64,000 bases of DNA, taken from positions 1,905,702-1,969,701 of the forward strand of contig NZ_CP028940.1 in the NCBI RefSeq assembly GCF_013307205.1, in the 5' to 3' direction. Shown in pieces: positions 39,195 through 49,259 of this stretch (within the stretch, counting starts at the first letter, position 1; each line of letters opens with the position of its first letter). The position numbers and the translations under genes were made by a program. The stretch comes from Polynucleobacter arcticus (GTDB lineage: Bacteria; Pseudomonadota; Gammaproteobacteria; Burkholderiales; Burkholderiaceae). The notes beneath the pieces are model-generated. The model worked only from the letters and a program-made list of their open reading frames with translations, had not been told where the DNA came from and searched no databases.

Positions 39195-39791
39195 ATGACT
39201 AAATTAATTGTTGGCCTTGGCAATCCTGGAGAAGATCACCTAAAAGATCGGCATAATGCTGGCTTCTGGTTTGTGGATGCTCTCGCCAAACAATTAAATG
39301 TCCGCTTTGAAACTGAGAAGCGCTTTCATGGAAAAGTTGCGAAAGCCAAGTGGGATGGCGAAGATCTTTTTCTCCTCAAGCCCAGCACCTATATGAACCT
39401 GAGTGGTCAGGCAGTTGGCGCACTATGTCGCTTTCACAAAATTACACCCCAAGATGTATTGGTGGTGCAAGATGAGCTGGATCTGAAGCCAGGAACAGCG
39501 CGCATCAAGCTAGGTGGTGGTACTGGCGGCCATAACGGCCTAAAAGATATTCAAGCTCACCTCAGCACCCCTGAATACTGGCGCCTTCGTCTTGGTATTG
39601 GTCACCCTCGTGATCTTGTTGGGGAAGGCGCTCGTCCAATGGATGTTGCGGACTATGTATTGAGAAGGCCCTTACAGGAAGAACAAAAACGGATCGATGC
39701 CAGCATGGATGATGGCTTACAGATTCTGTCATTATTCTTTAGGGGTGATACCCAGGCAGCGATGCTGCAATTGCACTCCAAAACAAATTAG
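39195..39791 (+). CDS. pth: Peptidyl-tRNA hydrolase
   Basis: Pth frees tRNAs from stalled peptides. The 198-residue protein carries LIVGLGNPGEDHLKDRHNAGFWFVD with the catalytic His of the RHNAG motif, KPSTYMNLSGQAV, the DELDL motif, and KLGGGTGGHNGLKDI. It follows the rplY terminator, so it likely has its own promoter. It ends 22 bases from the convergent ferredoxin gene. Confidence 0.98.
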   Translation: MTKLIVGLGNPGEDHLKDRHNAGFWFVDALAKQLNVRFETEKRFHGKVAKAKWDGEDLFLLKPSTYMNLSGQAVGALCRFHKITPQDVLVVQDELDLKPGTARIKLGGGTGGHNGLKDIQAHLSTPEYWRLRLGIGHPRDLVGEGARPMDVADYVLRRPLQEEQKRIDASMDDGLQILSLFFRGDTQAAMLQLHSKTN

Positions 39792-39813
39792 CTAGTGCTT
39801 GTTTTCTTGAGCG

Positions 39814-40089
<276 letters not shown>

Positions 40090-40098
40090 CTATTAGCC

Positions 40099-40611
<513 letters not shown>

Positions 40612-40632
40612 TTATCAACTACAAGTAAGAGT

Positions 40633-41250
40633 TTAGTCCCTTCTGCTACGAAATAGACAAGCTTTTACCTGACCAGCCTCTAAGTACTTATCACAACACC
40701 AATCTGGCACTAAGGCCTCAAGCTGCTCACGTGAACGACTTGCAGGAAACTCTACGTAAATTCCCCCGCCAACTCTATCGTCACAAAGTCGAGCGGCCTC
40801 CACAAGCGCTTGATTTAATAAACCTTCTTCCTGAAAAGGGGGATCTATAAAAATCAAATTGCTAGAGCGGTCGGCTTGTTGCTTTAAAAACTCCAAGCTG
40901 TCTCTGTGCAAAATCTGCACTACTCCAGGAGCAGGAAATGACTGTAGTAATGCAAAGTTAGCCAATAGCTTGGTATAGGCTTTCTTGTCTTTTTCTAAGA
41001 GAGTCACCGAATGCGCCTGTCGTGAAGCAGCTTCAAAACCTAGGGCGCCAGTGCCGGCAAACAAATCCAAGCAACGCAAGCCCACGAGATCCTGTCCTAG
41101 CCAATTAAACAAGGTCTCACGAACCCGATCCGTGCTGGGCCGTAGACCAGGTGCATCCAATACACTCAGTAAACGACTACGCCAGACACCGCCAATAATA
41201 CGAATTTTCTGCGGTAACTCTGCTTGCTTGCCTGATTTCCCAGGCTGCAT
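40633..41250 (-). CDS. rsmD: 16S rRNA (guanine966-N2)-methyltransferase
   Basis: RsmD methylates G966 of 16S rRNA in the assembled small subunit. The 205-residue protein has IRIIGGVWRSRLL, LRPSTDRVRETLFNWL, SAM motif LDLFAGTGALGFEAASR, and catalytic NPPY-type FIDPPF. It starts 13 bases after the second M16 gene, so this run may be one transcript. Confidence 0.96.
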   Translation of the reverse strand: MQPGKSGKQAELPQKIRIIGGVWRSRLLSVLDAPGLRPSTDRVRETLFNWLGQDLVGLRCLDLFAGTGALGFEAASRQAHSVTLLEKDKKAYTKLLANFALLQSFPAPGVVQILHRDSLEFLKQQADRSSNLIFIDPPFQEEGLLNQALVEAARLCDDRVGGGIYVEFPASRSREQLEALVPDWCCDKYLEAGQVKACLFRSRRD

Positions 41251-41263
41251 TGATTTTGCAGGC

Positions 41264-42610
41264 TTACTTATTTTTAGCCCCCAAGATCACAATCTTCATC
41301 CGATCCATGGCTAAGTATTGTTGAAACGCTGCCCTTACCTGCTCCAAGCTGACCGCTTCAACCTGTTTAGTCCAAGTCTCCATCGTATCGAGCGGCAAAT
41401 TATTCCAAGCAATGGAAGATACGTTATCGAGTAACTTGCGGTTGTTATCAATTCTTAAAGGATAGCCATTCATCAAATTTGCCTTAGCGGCTTCGAGTTC
41501 AGTTTGGGTAGGGCCATTAGCAATAAATTGCGCAATGGTTGTACTCAAAACTTCTAGCGCCAAAGCTGCCTGGTCACTCTTTGTCTGCAAGCCTGCTTGA
41601 AAGATCCCCACATCCTTACCGGGAGCAAAGTAACTTGATACGCTATAAGCTAAGCCACGCTTTTCACGAACCTCTGACATGAGTCGAGAAACAAATCCAC
41701 CCCCACCCAAAACATAGTTACCAACTAACAATGGAAAGTAATCCGGATTACTACGAGTCACTGCGGTCATACCCATAGCAATATGCGCTTGCTGAGTATC
41801 AAATGGAATACTGACTTCCCGTTGACTTAAGGGCTCTACAGGTGAGCGCTCAAACTCGGGTAACTTGGCTACAGGTGAACCAGACTGAGGCACTTTTTGC
41901 AATAAACCTTGAACAATTTCAGCGGCCTCGGCCTTGCTCACATCACCCACGATGCTCACGATCATGCGATCGCCACGGTAAAACTGTTTATGAAACTGTT
42001 GTAAGTCTGTTGCATTAATATTGGCAATAGATTGGACTGTTGGCGAATTTGCTAATGGGTAATTTCCATAAACAGATTTTCTAAAGCGCCGATCTAAGAC
42101 CGCCTCTGGTTTAGTCTCAGACTCTCGTAAAGCGGTCGTCATTCTTTGCTTCTCACGTACCAAAATCTTGGCATCATAAGTAGGGGCACTCAACATGGCT
42201 GATGCTAGTTGAACTGCGCGGTCACGTAAATCTTTTCTGCTGAGGGTACGAATGCGCATAGTTGCACGCTCGCCACCGACAGACATGCCAAGGTTTGCAC
42301 CTAGATCGGCTATCTCATCTGCAATCTGCGCTTCAGTCAGCAAGCCTTTATCAGACTTAGCTCCATAGTTCATGAGTTGGGCAGCTACCGAAGCCAAGCC
42401 ACTTTTAGAGGCTGGATCATAGCGATCGCCTGCATCAATGCTGACCTCAATATCTACCATGGGTAGTGCTTTAGTTTGTACCAAATAGGCTTGAGCCCCC
42501 TTGAAAGAATCGAGCTTTTCAATAGGGAGAATTGCATGGGCAGAAGTCGATAACCCAACCATCAACACCATCGCAAGATAAGCTTGTTTGATCAATTTAT
42601 TTTGTAGCAT
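41264..42610 (-). CDS. M16 family zinc-peptidase-like protein, inactive partner
   Basis: A 448-residue exported protein with a signal peptide (about 1–26, ending STSAHA) and two M16 half-domains. It lacks the HxxEH zinc motif: the corresponding site reads SGLASVAAQLMNYGAKS. The C-terminal half has the R/Y substrate-binding pair region (SRLMSEVREKRGLAYSV). Such proteins pair with an active M16 subunit, here the gene just upstream, to form a periplasmic peptidase heterodimer. The ATG at 42610 has an ideal ribosome-binding site (AAGGAGGT) and overlaps the upstream gene by 14 bases, which supports equal expression. Confidence 0.92.
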   Translation of the reverse strand: MLQNKLIKQAYLAMVLMVGLSTSAHAILPIEKLDSFKGAQAYLVQTKALPMVDIEVSIDAGDRYDPASKSGLASVAAQLMNYGAKSDKGLLTEAQIADEIADLGANLGMSVGGERATMRIRTLSRKDLRDRAVQLASAMLSAPTYDAKILVREKQRMTTALRESETKPEAVLDRRFRKSVYGNYPLANSPTVQSIANINATDLQQFHKQFYRGDRMIVSIVGDVSKAEAAEIVQGLLQKVPQSGSPVAKLPEFERSPVEPLSQREVSIPFDTQQAHIAMGMTAVTRSNPDYFPLLVGNYVLGGGGFVSRLMSEVREKRGLAYSVSSYFAPGKDVGIFQAGLQTKSDQAALALEVLSTTIAQFIANGPTQTELEAAKANLMNGYPLRIDNNRKLLDNVSSIAWNNLPLDTMETWTKQVEAVSLEQVRAAFQQYLAMDRMKIVILGAKNK

Positions 42611-43982
42611 GATTACCTCCTTGCTTACCCTCACCAGACTTGCGCGCCTGGGGATCTAAGACTGCAATGGTCAACCCCTCATCGACTAAGTATTTTTTTG
42701 CAACCGCTTGAACTTGGGCCGGGGTAATTGCTTGCATCTTCTCCAGCATGACATCGATATCTCGCCAAGAAAATCCCGCCATCTCGGTACTGCCAATTTC
42801 CATGGCTTGGCCAAAGATCGAATCCCGCTTATAGATTTGATCGGACAGAATGCGCACTTTGATGCGCTTGAGCTCTGACTCCAGAATGCCTTTATCAACC
42901 ACTTCTTTTAGGGCCTTCTGAATACTGCTCTCCGCCTGCTCAACTGTTTTCCCTTTGGCCATGCTAGCTCTAATTAAAAATAGTTCCGGACCTCTGGAGA
43001 TCATGTCATAGCCAACACCTACATCATTTACCACGCGCTCTTGCTTCACCAGCGCGCGATTCAAACGGGCATTGTCATAACCATCGAGCACTGCAGTCAA
43101 AAGCTCTAATGCATAAGGCTCATCATCATCCAATTTTCCTACCTGCAGCTTGGGAACCTTCCATGCCATTGCCAACTGCGCACTATCTGCAGGCGCCTTC
43201 ACTTGCACGCGCTTAATACCTTTTTGTGGCGGCTCAATCTGGGGCTTACGTTCGGGCAACGCGCTTGCGGAAGCAACTCCATAGTATTTTTTCACGGCCT
43301 GCAAGATAAGCTGTGGATCGACATCACCCGCAATAACTACTGTTGCATTATTTGGTTTGTACCAGCTGCGATACCAATCACGTGCATCTGCAGCTTTCAT
43401 ATTCTCAAGATCATTCATCCAACCCACTACCGGATAACGATAGGGAGAGCTCATGTAAGCAGTAGCTACCAGCGATTCATTGAGCAAGCTACTGGGATTG
43501 TCTTCAGTACGTAAGCGACGCTCTTCCATCACCACCTGAATTTCTTTCAGAAACTCCGCATCATCAAAGTTGAGGTTAGACATGCGATCAGCCTCTAACT
43601 TCATCACCTCATCTAGCTTGGACTTTTCTACTTGCTGAAAGTAGGCCGTGTAGTCGCGCGAGGTAAATGCATTCTCTCGGCCGCCTACTGCCGCAACCAA
43701 GCGAGAAAACTCTCCAGACTTTACTTTGTTAGTGCCCTTAAACATCATGTGCTCCAACACATGAGCCACCCCAGTCTTACCGTTGACCTCATCGATGGAG
43801 CCGGCACGGTACCAGACCATATGTGCAACTGTAGGCGCCCGATGATCCTCGCGCACAATGAGCTTGAGTCCATTGGCGAGTTGAAACTCGTGGGTATTTG
43901 CCTGACCTGGTTCTGTGGCTGCCCAAGCACTAGGGCAACAGAGCATCAAATAGAAAGAAAAACACAATAAAGTGGAGCGCAT
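42597..43982 (-). CDS. M16 family zinc metallopeptidase, catalytic partner
   Basis: A 461-residue periplasmic peptidase of the pitrilysin/processing-peptidase family. A signal peptide covers about residues 1–22 (ending SAWAA). The inverted zinc motif is HVLEH (His74, Glu77, His78), with a further ligand Glu expected near 150 in VVMEERR. Target peptides are unknown. The start at ATG 43982 has GGGGA nine bases upstream. It is divergent from ftsY across 62 bases and coupled to the inactive partner downstream. Confidence 0.94.
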   Translation of the reverse strand: MRSTLLCFSFYLMLCCPSAWAATEPGQANTHEFQLANGLKLIVREDHRAPTVAHMVWYRAGSIDEVNGKTGVAHVLEHMMFKGTNKVKSGEFSRLVAAVGGRENAFTSRDYTAYFQQVEKSKLDEVMKLEADRMSNLNFDDAEFLKEIQVVMEERRLRTEDNPSSLLNESLVATAYMSSPYRYPVVGWMNDLENMKAADARDWYRSWYKPNNATVVIAGDVDPQLILQAVKKYYGVASASALPERKPQIEPPQKGIKRVQVKAPADSAQLAMAWKVPKLQVGKLDDDEPYALELLTAVLDGYDNARLNRALVKQERVVNDVGVGYDMISRGPELFLIRASMAKGKTVEQAESSIQKALKEVVDKGILESELKRIKVRILSDQIYKRDSIFGQAMEIGSTEMAGFSWRDIDVMLEKMQAITPAQVQAVAKKYLVDEGLTIAVLDPQARKSGEGKQGGNHATK

Positions 43983-44044
43983 CTGCAAGATCCCCTATCC
44001 CAAGAATTTAATTGATAAGATGCAAGTATTAAATTGTATCGATT

Positions 44045-44935
44045 ATGTTCGGCCTACGTAAAACCCTCGGATCCCTTTTCAAATCGAATCAGACTGATGA
44101 AGCCTGGTTTGATGCCCTAGAAGAATCGCTTATTCTGAGTGATGTGGGTCTGCCTACGACCGAACAACTGATTAGCAAGCTTCGCAAAGCCGCTAAATCA
44201 GAAAAAGCGAATAGCCCTGATGACCTTAAGCAACTGCTGATCCAAGAGGTGGCAAGCCTCTTAAAGTCATTGGAGCCAGCCCCCAATCCTCTGTATGTAC
44301 ATGAGCAAAAGACCATACCAGAGATATGGCTAGTCATTGGCGTCAATGGTGCAGGCAAAACCACCACCATCGGCAAACTCTGCAAACTCTTTCAGTCGCA
44401 AGGCAAATCTGTCCTACTGGCAGCTGGTGATACTTTTCGGGCAGCAGCACGCAACCAGCTCCTAGAGTGGGGTGGTCGTAATCAGGTTGACGTCATCATG
44501 CAAGAGAGTGGCGACGCAGCTGCGGTGGCGCACGATGCCATTCATGCGGCAATTTCTCGCAAGAGTGATATTTTAATTATTGATACTGCAGGCAGACTAG
44601 CCACTCAAGATCACCTCATGGAAGAATTAAAGAAGGTCAAAAGAGTCATCGGTAAGGCCCTTCCTGGGGCACCTCACCAGACTTTGCTCGTACTTGATGG
44701 CAATACAGGTCAAAACGGTTTAAGCCAGGTAAAGGCCTTTCACGCCGCATTAGACCTTACCGCCCTCATCGTGACTAAATTGGATGGCACCGCTAAAGGC
44801 GGGGTGATATGTGCCCTTGCTCACACCTTAAGCAATGGGCCAAAACCTGCTGTTTTGGCCCTAGGTAAAGGCGAGGGAATTGATGACTTAGCTCCCTTTA
44901 CAGCCGCCCAATATTCTTCTGAATTATTCAATTAA
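44045..44935 (+). CDS. ftsY: Signal recognition particle receptor FtsY
   Basis: FtsY docks SRP–ribosome complexes on the inner membrane. The 296-residue product is nearly only the N and G domains: four-helix N domain (about 1–80), G1 GVNGAGKTTTIGKL, RAAARNQL, G3 DTAGR, G4 TKLDGTAKGG and closing ALGKGEGIDDLAPF. The long acidic A domain of E. coli FtsY is absent, as in other compact forms. It is divergent from the M16 pair, matching the ancient linkage of M16, ftsY and rpoH seen in many proteobacteria (there with ftsE/ftsX, absent here). Confidence 0.97.
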   Translation: MFGLRKTLGSLFKSNQTDEAWFDALEESLILSDVGLPTTEQLISKLRKAAKSEKANSPDDLKQLLIQEVASLLKSLEPAPNPLYVHEQKTIPEIWLVIGVNGAGKTTTIGKLCKLFQSQGKSVLLAAGDTFRAAARNQLLEWGGRNQVDVIMQESGDAAAVAHDAIHAAISRKSDILIIDTAGRLATQDHLMEELKKVKRVIGKALPGAPHQTLLVLDGNTGQNGLSQVKAFHAALDLTALIVTKLDGTAKGGVICALAHTLSNGPKPAVLALGKGEGIDDLAPFTAAQYSSELFN

Positions 44936-44963
44936 ATCAGTTACTTGTAGAGCTAAAAAACCA

Positions 44964-44990
44964 TTAGCACTCTCTTGACAAGAGTGCTAA
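44964..44990 (+). promoter_or_regulatory. CIRCE operator (HrcA-binding site) upstream of rpoH
   Basis: TTAGCACTC at 44964–44972 and GAGTGCTAA at 44982–44990 are separated by exactly nine bases. This is an exact match to the CIRCE consensus bound by the heat-shock repressor HrcA. The spacer carries TTGACA (44975–44980), a perfect -35 hexamer, so HrcA binding would block RNA polymerase. The start of rpoH is 36 bases downstream. A -10 at 17–18 bases from this -35 would be weak (TCTATT). Confidence 0.9.
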
Positions 44991-45026
44991 AATAGAACTC
45001 TATTCATACTTAAAATATAAAAAAAA

Positions 45027-45968
45027 ATGATTCAGAAGAAAGCATACAAACCGCAATTGCAAGCAAGGCAAACACTGCCAGCAGAGCAGACTGCTGCGGC
45101 TTCGCTTGCCTTTCCCATGTTGCCTTCCCTCGGGGTTGGCACACTTGATTCCTATATTTCTTACGTCAATCGCGTACCGATGCTCAGCGCAGCAGAAGAG
45201 CTTCACCTCGCACAAGAATTTCGTCGCACTGAAAACGTCGACGCCGCTAAAACTTTAGTTCTCTCCCATCTGCGCCTGGTAGTCTCGGTTGCTCGCCAAT
45301 ATCTTGGCTATGGCATTCCCCATGCCGACTTAATTCAAGAAGGCAATATCGGCCTAATGAAGGCTGTTAAGCGCTACGACCCTAATCAAGGCGCACGCCT
45401 AGTCTCTTATGCGATTCACTGGATCAAAGCAGAGATTCATGAGTACATCCTCAAGAATTGGCGTTTAGTTAAGGTTGCGACAACGAAAGCGCAACGTAAG
45501 CTGTTCTTTAATTTACGTAGCAACAAACCCACTCTGGCGACACTCACCCCGGGTGAAGTAGAAGCCTTAGCTAAAGCCCTAGATGTCAAAGGGTCAGATG
45601 TTAAAGAAATGGAAATGCGCCTATCAGGAGGCGACGTTGCTTTAGAGGGCGATGATAATGATGAAGAGTCAGCCTATGCGCCGATTCAGTGGTTAGCTGA
45701 TAGCAGCCAAGAGCCTACCCAAATGATGGCAGCGGCAGCAACAGATGCTTTGCATGGCCCCCAGCTCGATCAAGCGCTCATGGCTTTGGATGATCGGAGC
45801 CGTAATATTGTGCAGTCGCGCTGGTTAGCGATGGATGCAGATGGTAATGGCACAAAAACTTTGCATGATCTTGCCAGTGAGTACGGCATCTCAGCAGAGC
45901 GTGTTCGTCAAATTGAAACTGCCGCACTCAAAAAGATGCGCGGCCTTTTGCAAACACAAGCCGCCTAA
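45027..45968 (+). CDS. rpoH: RNA polymerase heat-shock sigma factor (sigma-32)
   Basis: RpoH directs transcription of chaperone and protease genes after heat or misfolding stress. The 313-residue sigma-70 family protein has region 2 (LVLSHLRLVVSVARQYLGYG, DLIQEGNIGLMKAVKRYDP), the RpoH box QRKLFFNLR (about 156–164) that marks sigma-32, and region 4.2 with LHDLASEYGISAERVRQIE. No ribosome-binding site is visible: the 30 bases before the ATG are almost all A and T. Upstream lies a perfect CIRCE element. The stop is one base from the convergent SCO1 gene end. Confidence 0.97.
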   Translation: MIQKKAYKPQLQARQTLPAEQTAAASLAFPMLPSLGVGTLDSYISYVNRVPMLSAAEELHLAQEFRRTENVDAAKTLVLSHLRLVVSVARQYLGYGIPHADLIQEGNIGLMKAVKRYDPNQGARLVSYAIHWIKAEIHEYILKNWRLVKVATTKAQRKLFFNLRSNKPTLATLTPGEVEALAKALDVKGSDVKEMEMRLSGGDVALEGDDNDEESAYAPIQWLADSSQEPTQMMAAAATDALHGPQLDQALMALDDRSRNIVQSRWLAMDADGNGTKTLHDLASEYGISAERVRQIETAALKKMRGLLQTQAA

Positions 45969-45969
45969 T

Positions 45970-46581
45970 TTACTTCATTAACTCTTTCAAGTCTTGCGCC
46001 AAGGTCTCCGGACCTTGGGCATGCTTAATATAGAGGCGTAAATTTCCCTTTGGATCAAAAGCATAGCTTCCTGCAGTGTGATCCATGGTGTATGAGCCAG
46101 GACTAGTGCCAGGCACCTGCTTGTAGTAAATCTTAAAGTCCTTAGCTACCTTCTCTAAGGACACCTCATCCGCCGGACGCAAACCTAAGAAACGTGAATC
46201 AAAAGCAGGCACATACTGTTTTAAGATGCGCGCGCTATCGCGCTCAGGATCTAGTGTCACAAACAGCACCTGAACTTGATCAGCTTTAGGGCCTAATAAA
46301 GTCATAGCCTGCTGCATCTCTGTCAGTGTAGTCGGGCAAACATCTGGACATTGGGTGTAACCAAAAAACATGACAACTACTTTGCCCTTAAAGTCAGCCA
46401 AAGTTCTTACTTTGCCATCGGGGTCCAGCAAACTAAAGTCCGTACCAAATGCCTTGCCACCGGTAATATCGACATTCTTAAAACTCTGCTGAGGACTACA
46501 AGCCATTAAGACTAAGCCGACGAGCGTCAACATCAAGAGGCGATTAATGCCGATACCTAATTTTGATAAGTTCATCTTCAT
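45970..46581 (-). CDS. SCO1/SenC family copper chaperone
   Basis: SCO proteins deliver copper to the CuA site of cytochrome oxidase subunit II. The 203-residue protein has an N-terminal lipoprotein signal (LVGLVLMACSPQQ, lipidated Cys near 28) and a thioredoxin-like fold with the copper-binding CPDVCP motif in FFGYTQCPDVCPTTLTEM. The distal histidine lies in YTMDHTAGSYAFD. Start is ATG 46581 or the ATG two codons later. It ends the cox assembly run after ctaB. Confidence 0.95.
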   Translation of the reverse strand: MKMNLSKLGIGINRLLMLTLVGLVLMACSPQQSFKNVDITGGKAFGTDFSLLDPDGKVRTLADFKGKVVVMFFGYTQCPDVCPTTLTEMQQAMTLLGPKADQVQVLFVTLDPERDSARILKQYVPAFDSRFLGLRPADEVSLEKVAKDFKIYYKQVPGTSPGSYTMDHTAGSYAFDPKGNLRLYIKHAQGPETLAQDLKELMK

Positions 46582-46582
46582 C

Positions 46583-47476
46583 TCAAATGAAATAGTGATC
46601 AATTAATAAGGCTGCAAAAAGCAGTGATAAGTAAGTAATTGAAAAGTGGAAGGTCTTCTTAGCCAAGGCATCGCTATAGGAAAGAAACAAAGCAATTACA
46701 TAAGCTAAGAATATAAGGCCCAAAATGATGGCTGAAATTAAATACACTAGACCACTCATACCGTATATATAGGGAAGTAAAGTGGCAGCAATCAAGATCA
46801 AGGTATAAAGCAGAATATTCAGAAGCGTGAAGCGCTCACCATGAGTTACTGGCAACATCGGTAAACCACTTTGCACATAATCATCACGACGATATAAAGC
46901 CAGCGCCCAAAAATGGGGTGGGGTCCAAACAAAAATAATCAGCACCAAAAGCCACGCTTCAGCAGACAAGCCATTCGTTACTGCCGCCCAACCCAAGGCA
47001 GGTGGCATTGCTCCAGATAGACCACCAATCACAATATTCTGAGGGGTTGCAGGTTTTAGCAACCAGGTATAGATGACAGCATAACCAACGAAGGTTGCTA
47101 AGGTGAGCCACATCGTTAATGGGTTGCAGAAGTACCACAAAATGACCGCGCCTAAACTACCGAGAACAAGAGAGAAAATGGTAATGTGAAATGGCGTTAC
47201 TTCACCAGTTGCAGAGGGCCTCCATGAAGTACGCTTCATCTTGGCATCTACAGCTTGCTCAATTAAGCAATTCATAGCAAAGGCGGCGCCTGCTAATAAC
47301 CAAATACCTACGATACCGCCGATCAGCACTGGGTAAGGAACCATCCCTGGTGTTGCTAAGAACATCCCAATCACAGCACAGAAAACTGCCAACTGAGTGA
47401 CGCGCGGTTTAGTTAACACCCAAAACTGGCGCCAACGTGGCATTGCTTCGGGGGTGAGAGGTATCGGACTGCTCAT
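46583..47476 (-). CDS. ctaB: Protoheme IX farnesyltransferase (heme O synthase)
   Basis: CtaB/CyoE adds a farnesyl group to heme B to make heme O. The 297-residue UbiA-family membrane protein has about nine helices and the prenyl-diphosphate motif [18 protein letters not shown] (NxxxDxxxD-type) near 75. It also has [24 protein letters not shown] and the second Asp-rich loop [15 protein letters not shown]. Start is ATG 47476, which overlaps the ctaA stop (ATGA). A longer frame extends 41 residues upstream with unlikely sequence. Confidence 0.96.
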   Translation of the reverse strand: MSSPIPLTPEAMPRWRQFWVLTKPRVTQLAVFCAVIGMFLATPGMVPYPVLIGGIVGIWLLAGAAFAMNCLIEQAVDAKMKRTSWRPSATGEVTPFHITIFSLVLGSLGAVILWYFCNPLTMWLTLATFVGYAVIYTWLLKPATPQNIVIGGLSGAMPPALGWAAVTNGLSAEAWLLVLIIFVWTPPHFWALALYRRDDYVQSGLPMLPVTHGERFTLLNILLYTLILIAATLLPYIYGMSGLVYLISAIILGLIFLAYVIALFLSYSDALAKKTFHFSITYLSLLFAALLIDHYFI

Positions 47477-48603
47477 AATCGTTTGGCTATCTTCATGTGA
47501 ATAGGCGCGCTCCAGGATGCCCAGCGAGCTAAGCGAACTAAACAGAACACTAATGCGGCAGAACCTGCTGTGTGCATTAACGCAGCAACCAGTGGCCACT
47601 GAAAAACTACATTGGAAATGCCTGTCAGTACTTGAAGAACTAATAAGCCGAGCAACAGCTTGGCAATACGGCTCATGTCTGATGTTCCAGAGTGACTAAG
47701 TCTCAGAGCACTGATTCCCAAAAGACCCATAGTTGCCAGGACAATCATGGCAAATAGGCGATGTGCCCAATGAATCGTTTGCAAAGCTACAGGGGAAATA
47801 GATTGACCATCAGCATTTAAACCCAGCGGACGCCAGAAAGTAAAACCCTCTTGCCAAGCAGTCTCAGGCCAGAGAGTACCCATACAAGTAGGGAAATCAG
47901 GACATGCCAGCACAGCATAATTAGTGCTCACCCATGCGCCTAAAAATACTTGGCAAGCCAAAACAATTGAAGCAAGTACTAGCAACTTCGCGGAAAGCGG
48001 TTTTATTAGTAAGTGGCGTGCTGAAGAGGATTGCTCTTCCCATGATTGTTGTGCATAGGCAGTTAAACAAGCTAGCAATACCAAAGCCAACATTAAATGA
48101 ATGCTCACAATAATCGGCTGCAACTTGAGCGTAACAGTCCAAGCACCAAAAGCACCTTGAATGCACACCAAGATTAACAAGCCAATACTGCCTATCAGCG
48201 GTGCTTTACCTAAACTCCTTAACTTACCCCAAGCTAATCCCACTTGAATCAAAATTAATGCGCCTACTGTCATCGCTAAATAACGATGAATCATTTCAAT
48301 CCAAGCCTTAATCACGGTTACAGGGCCAGTTGGCATCGCCGCTTCAGCCAGCTTGATCTCTCCGAGCGCATCCCAAGGATTGGAGGTGCCATAGCATCCA
48401 GGCCAATCGGGGCAACCTAATCCAGAGTCGGTTAAGCGTGTAAATGCGCCAAACACAATCAAGTCGAAAGTCATAAAGACCAATACCCAATTCAACTTTT
48501 GAAACAAGTTAAAAGAGCGCCTAGTCCATAAATAGGCTAATGGTAGCCCGGCAAAAATAATGGCAATTGCAGCAAGCTCACTGAATAGTAAAAAGCCGCT
48601 CAT
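47473..48603 (-). CDS. ctaA: Heme A synthase
   Basis: CtaA (Cox15) oxidises the C8 methyl of heme O to give heme A for cytochrome aa3. The 376-residue protein has eight membrane helices. Paired heme-binding histidines lie in [12 protein letters not shown] (about 98–108), [26 protein letters not shown] and [10 protein letters not shown]. Cys pairs occur in [12 protein letters not shown] and [10 protein letters not shown]. Its ATG overlaps the previous gene's stop by four bases. Confidence 0.96.
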   Translation of the reverse strand: MSGFLLFSELAAIAIIFAGLPLAYLWTRRSFNLFQKLNWVLVFMTFDLIVFGAFTRLTDSGLGCPDWPGCYGTSNPWDALGEIKLAEAAMPTGPVTVIKAWIEMIHRYLAMTVGALILIQVGLAWGKLRSLGKAPLIGSIGLLILVCIQGAFGAWTVTLKLQPIIVSIHLMLALVLLACLTAYAQQSWEEQSSSARHLLIKPLSAKLLVLASIVLACQVFLGAWVSTNYAVLACPDFPTCMGTLWPETAWQEGFTFWRPLGLNADGQSISPVALQTIHWAHRLFAMIVLATMGLLGISALRLSHSGTSDMSRIAKLLLGLLVLQVLTGISNVVFQWPLVAALMHTAGSAALVFCLVRLARWASWSAPIHMKIAKRL

Positions 48604-49259
48604 TGTAATTTCTCGCCCTTACGATTTAGGCGTAATAGTTTCTCAAGGTCCTTTTTCATGCTACCAAATTCTTTAGGCGAATTCGTCACAGGAAAGTACA
48701 TCATCTTGGCGGGGCTTGGATCAATTAACTGAATGCTTTGACCGGCACCATCATGATTGAGCCAGGCTAAAAACTCTGCGTTTGACTTAGGATTCGCTGG
48801 TAATGGCAGCACTTTTAATCCCGCTTTTTTTTCATCATAGGCAGCAAGAACCTCGGGATCCACAGTTTTACCATCGGTATTAATCCAAACCAACTGTACT
48901 CGTCCACTTTCACGACCCACAGCAATACGTAATTGGCGCATTAAAAATAATGCCTCGAGGCAGGATTCATCCTTGATAGTGCACTCGCCTGCTGGTCTCG
49001 CAATCAACAAAGTCCACTTCCCATTAAAGGGAACATCGAACCAAGCTGCATTCATCTCTTGCACTGGCTGGACTAATGTTCCAAAGTTAGTCTTAGCACC
49101 TTCTGGCTTAAAAACGTAATAAGCCAAATAAGATGCAATTACAGGAGAGGCGCAGGCAAGCAATAAAAAAAGCATTTGAATCCGCCCGCGGCGAGTCCGC
49201 GCAATCACCAAAGATGAATCCGCCTTTGATGCTGGAATTAGCAAATCTTTATCACTCAC
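48600..49259 (-). CDS. Uncharacterised single-span membrane protein in the heme A cluster
   Basis: I recognise the position but not a named family. In Burkholderiales a membrane protein of this size regularly lies between SURF1 and ctaA. The 219-residue product has one N-terminal membrane span (about 30–50, MLFLLLACASPVIASYLAYYVF). Its periplasmic domain has GKWTLLIARPAGECTIKDESCLEALFLMRQLRIAVGRE, which resembles a thioredoxin/SCO-like fold but lacks a CxxxC copper motif; two Cys are six residues apart. The start is taken as GTG 49259 with GGAG six bases upstream, overlapping SURF1 by eight bases. A role in oxidase assembly is inferred from context only. Confidence 0.75.
   Translation of the reverse strand: MSDKDLLIPASKADSSLVIARTRRGRIQMLFLLLACASPVIASYLAYYVFKPEGAKTNFGTLVQPVQEMNAAWFDVPFNGKWTLLIARPAGECTIKDESCLEALFLMRQLRIAVGRESGRVQLVWINTDGKTVDPEVLAAYDEKKAGLKVLPLPANPKSNAEFLAWLNHDGAGQSIQLIDPSPAKMMYFPVTNSPKEFGSMKKDLEKLLRLNRKGEKLQ

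Noticed and set aside
43203..43514. Open frame of about 100 codons opposite the M16 peptidase gene.
   Set aside because: It is a shadow of a well-supported coding gene; its translation shows no recognisable domain or start signal.
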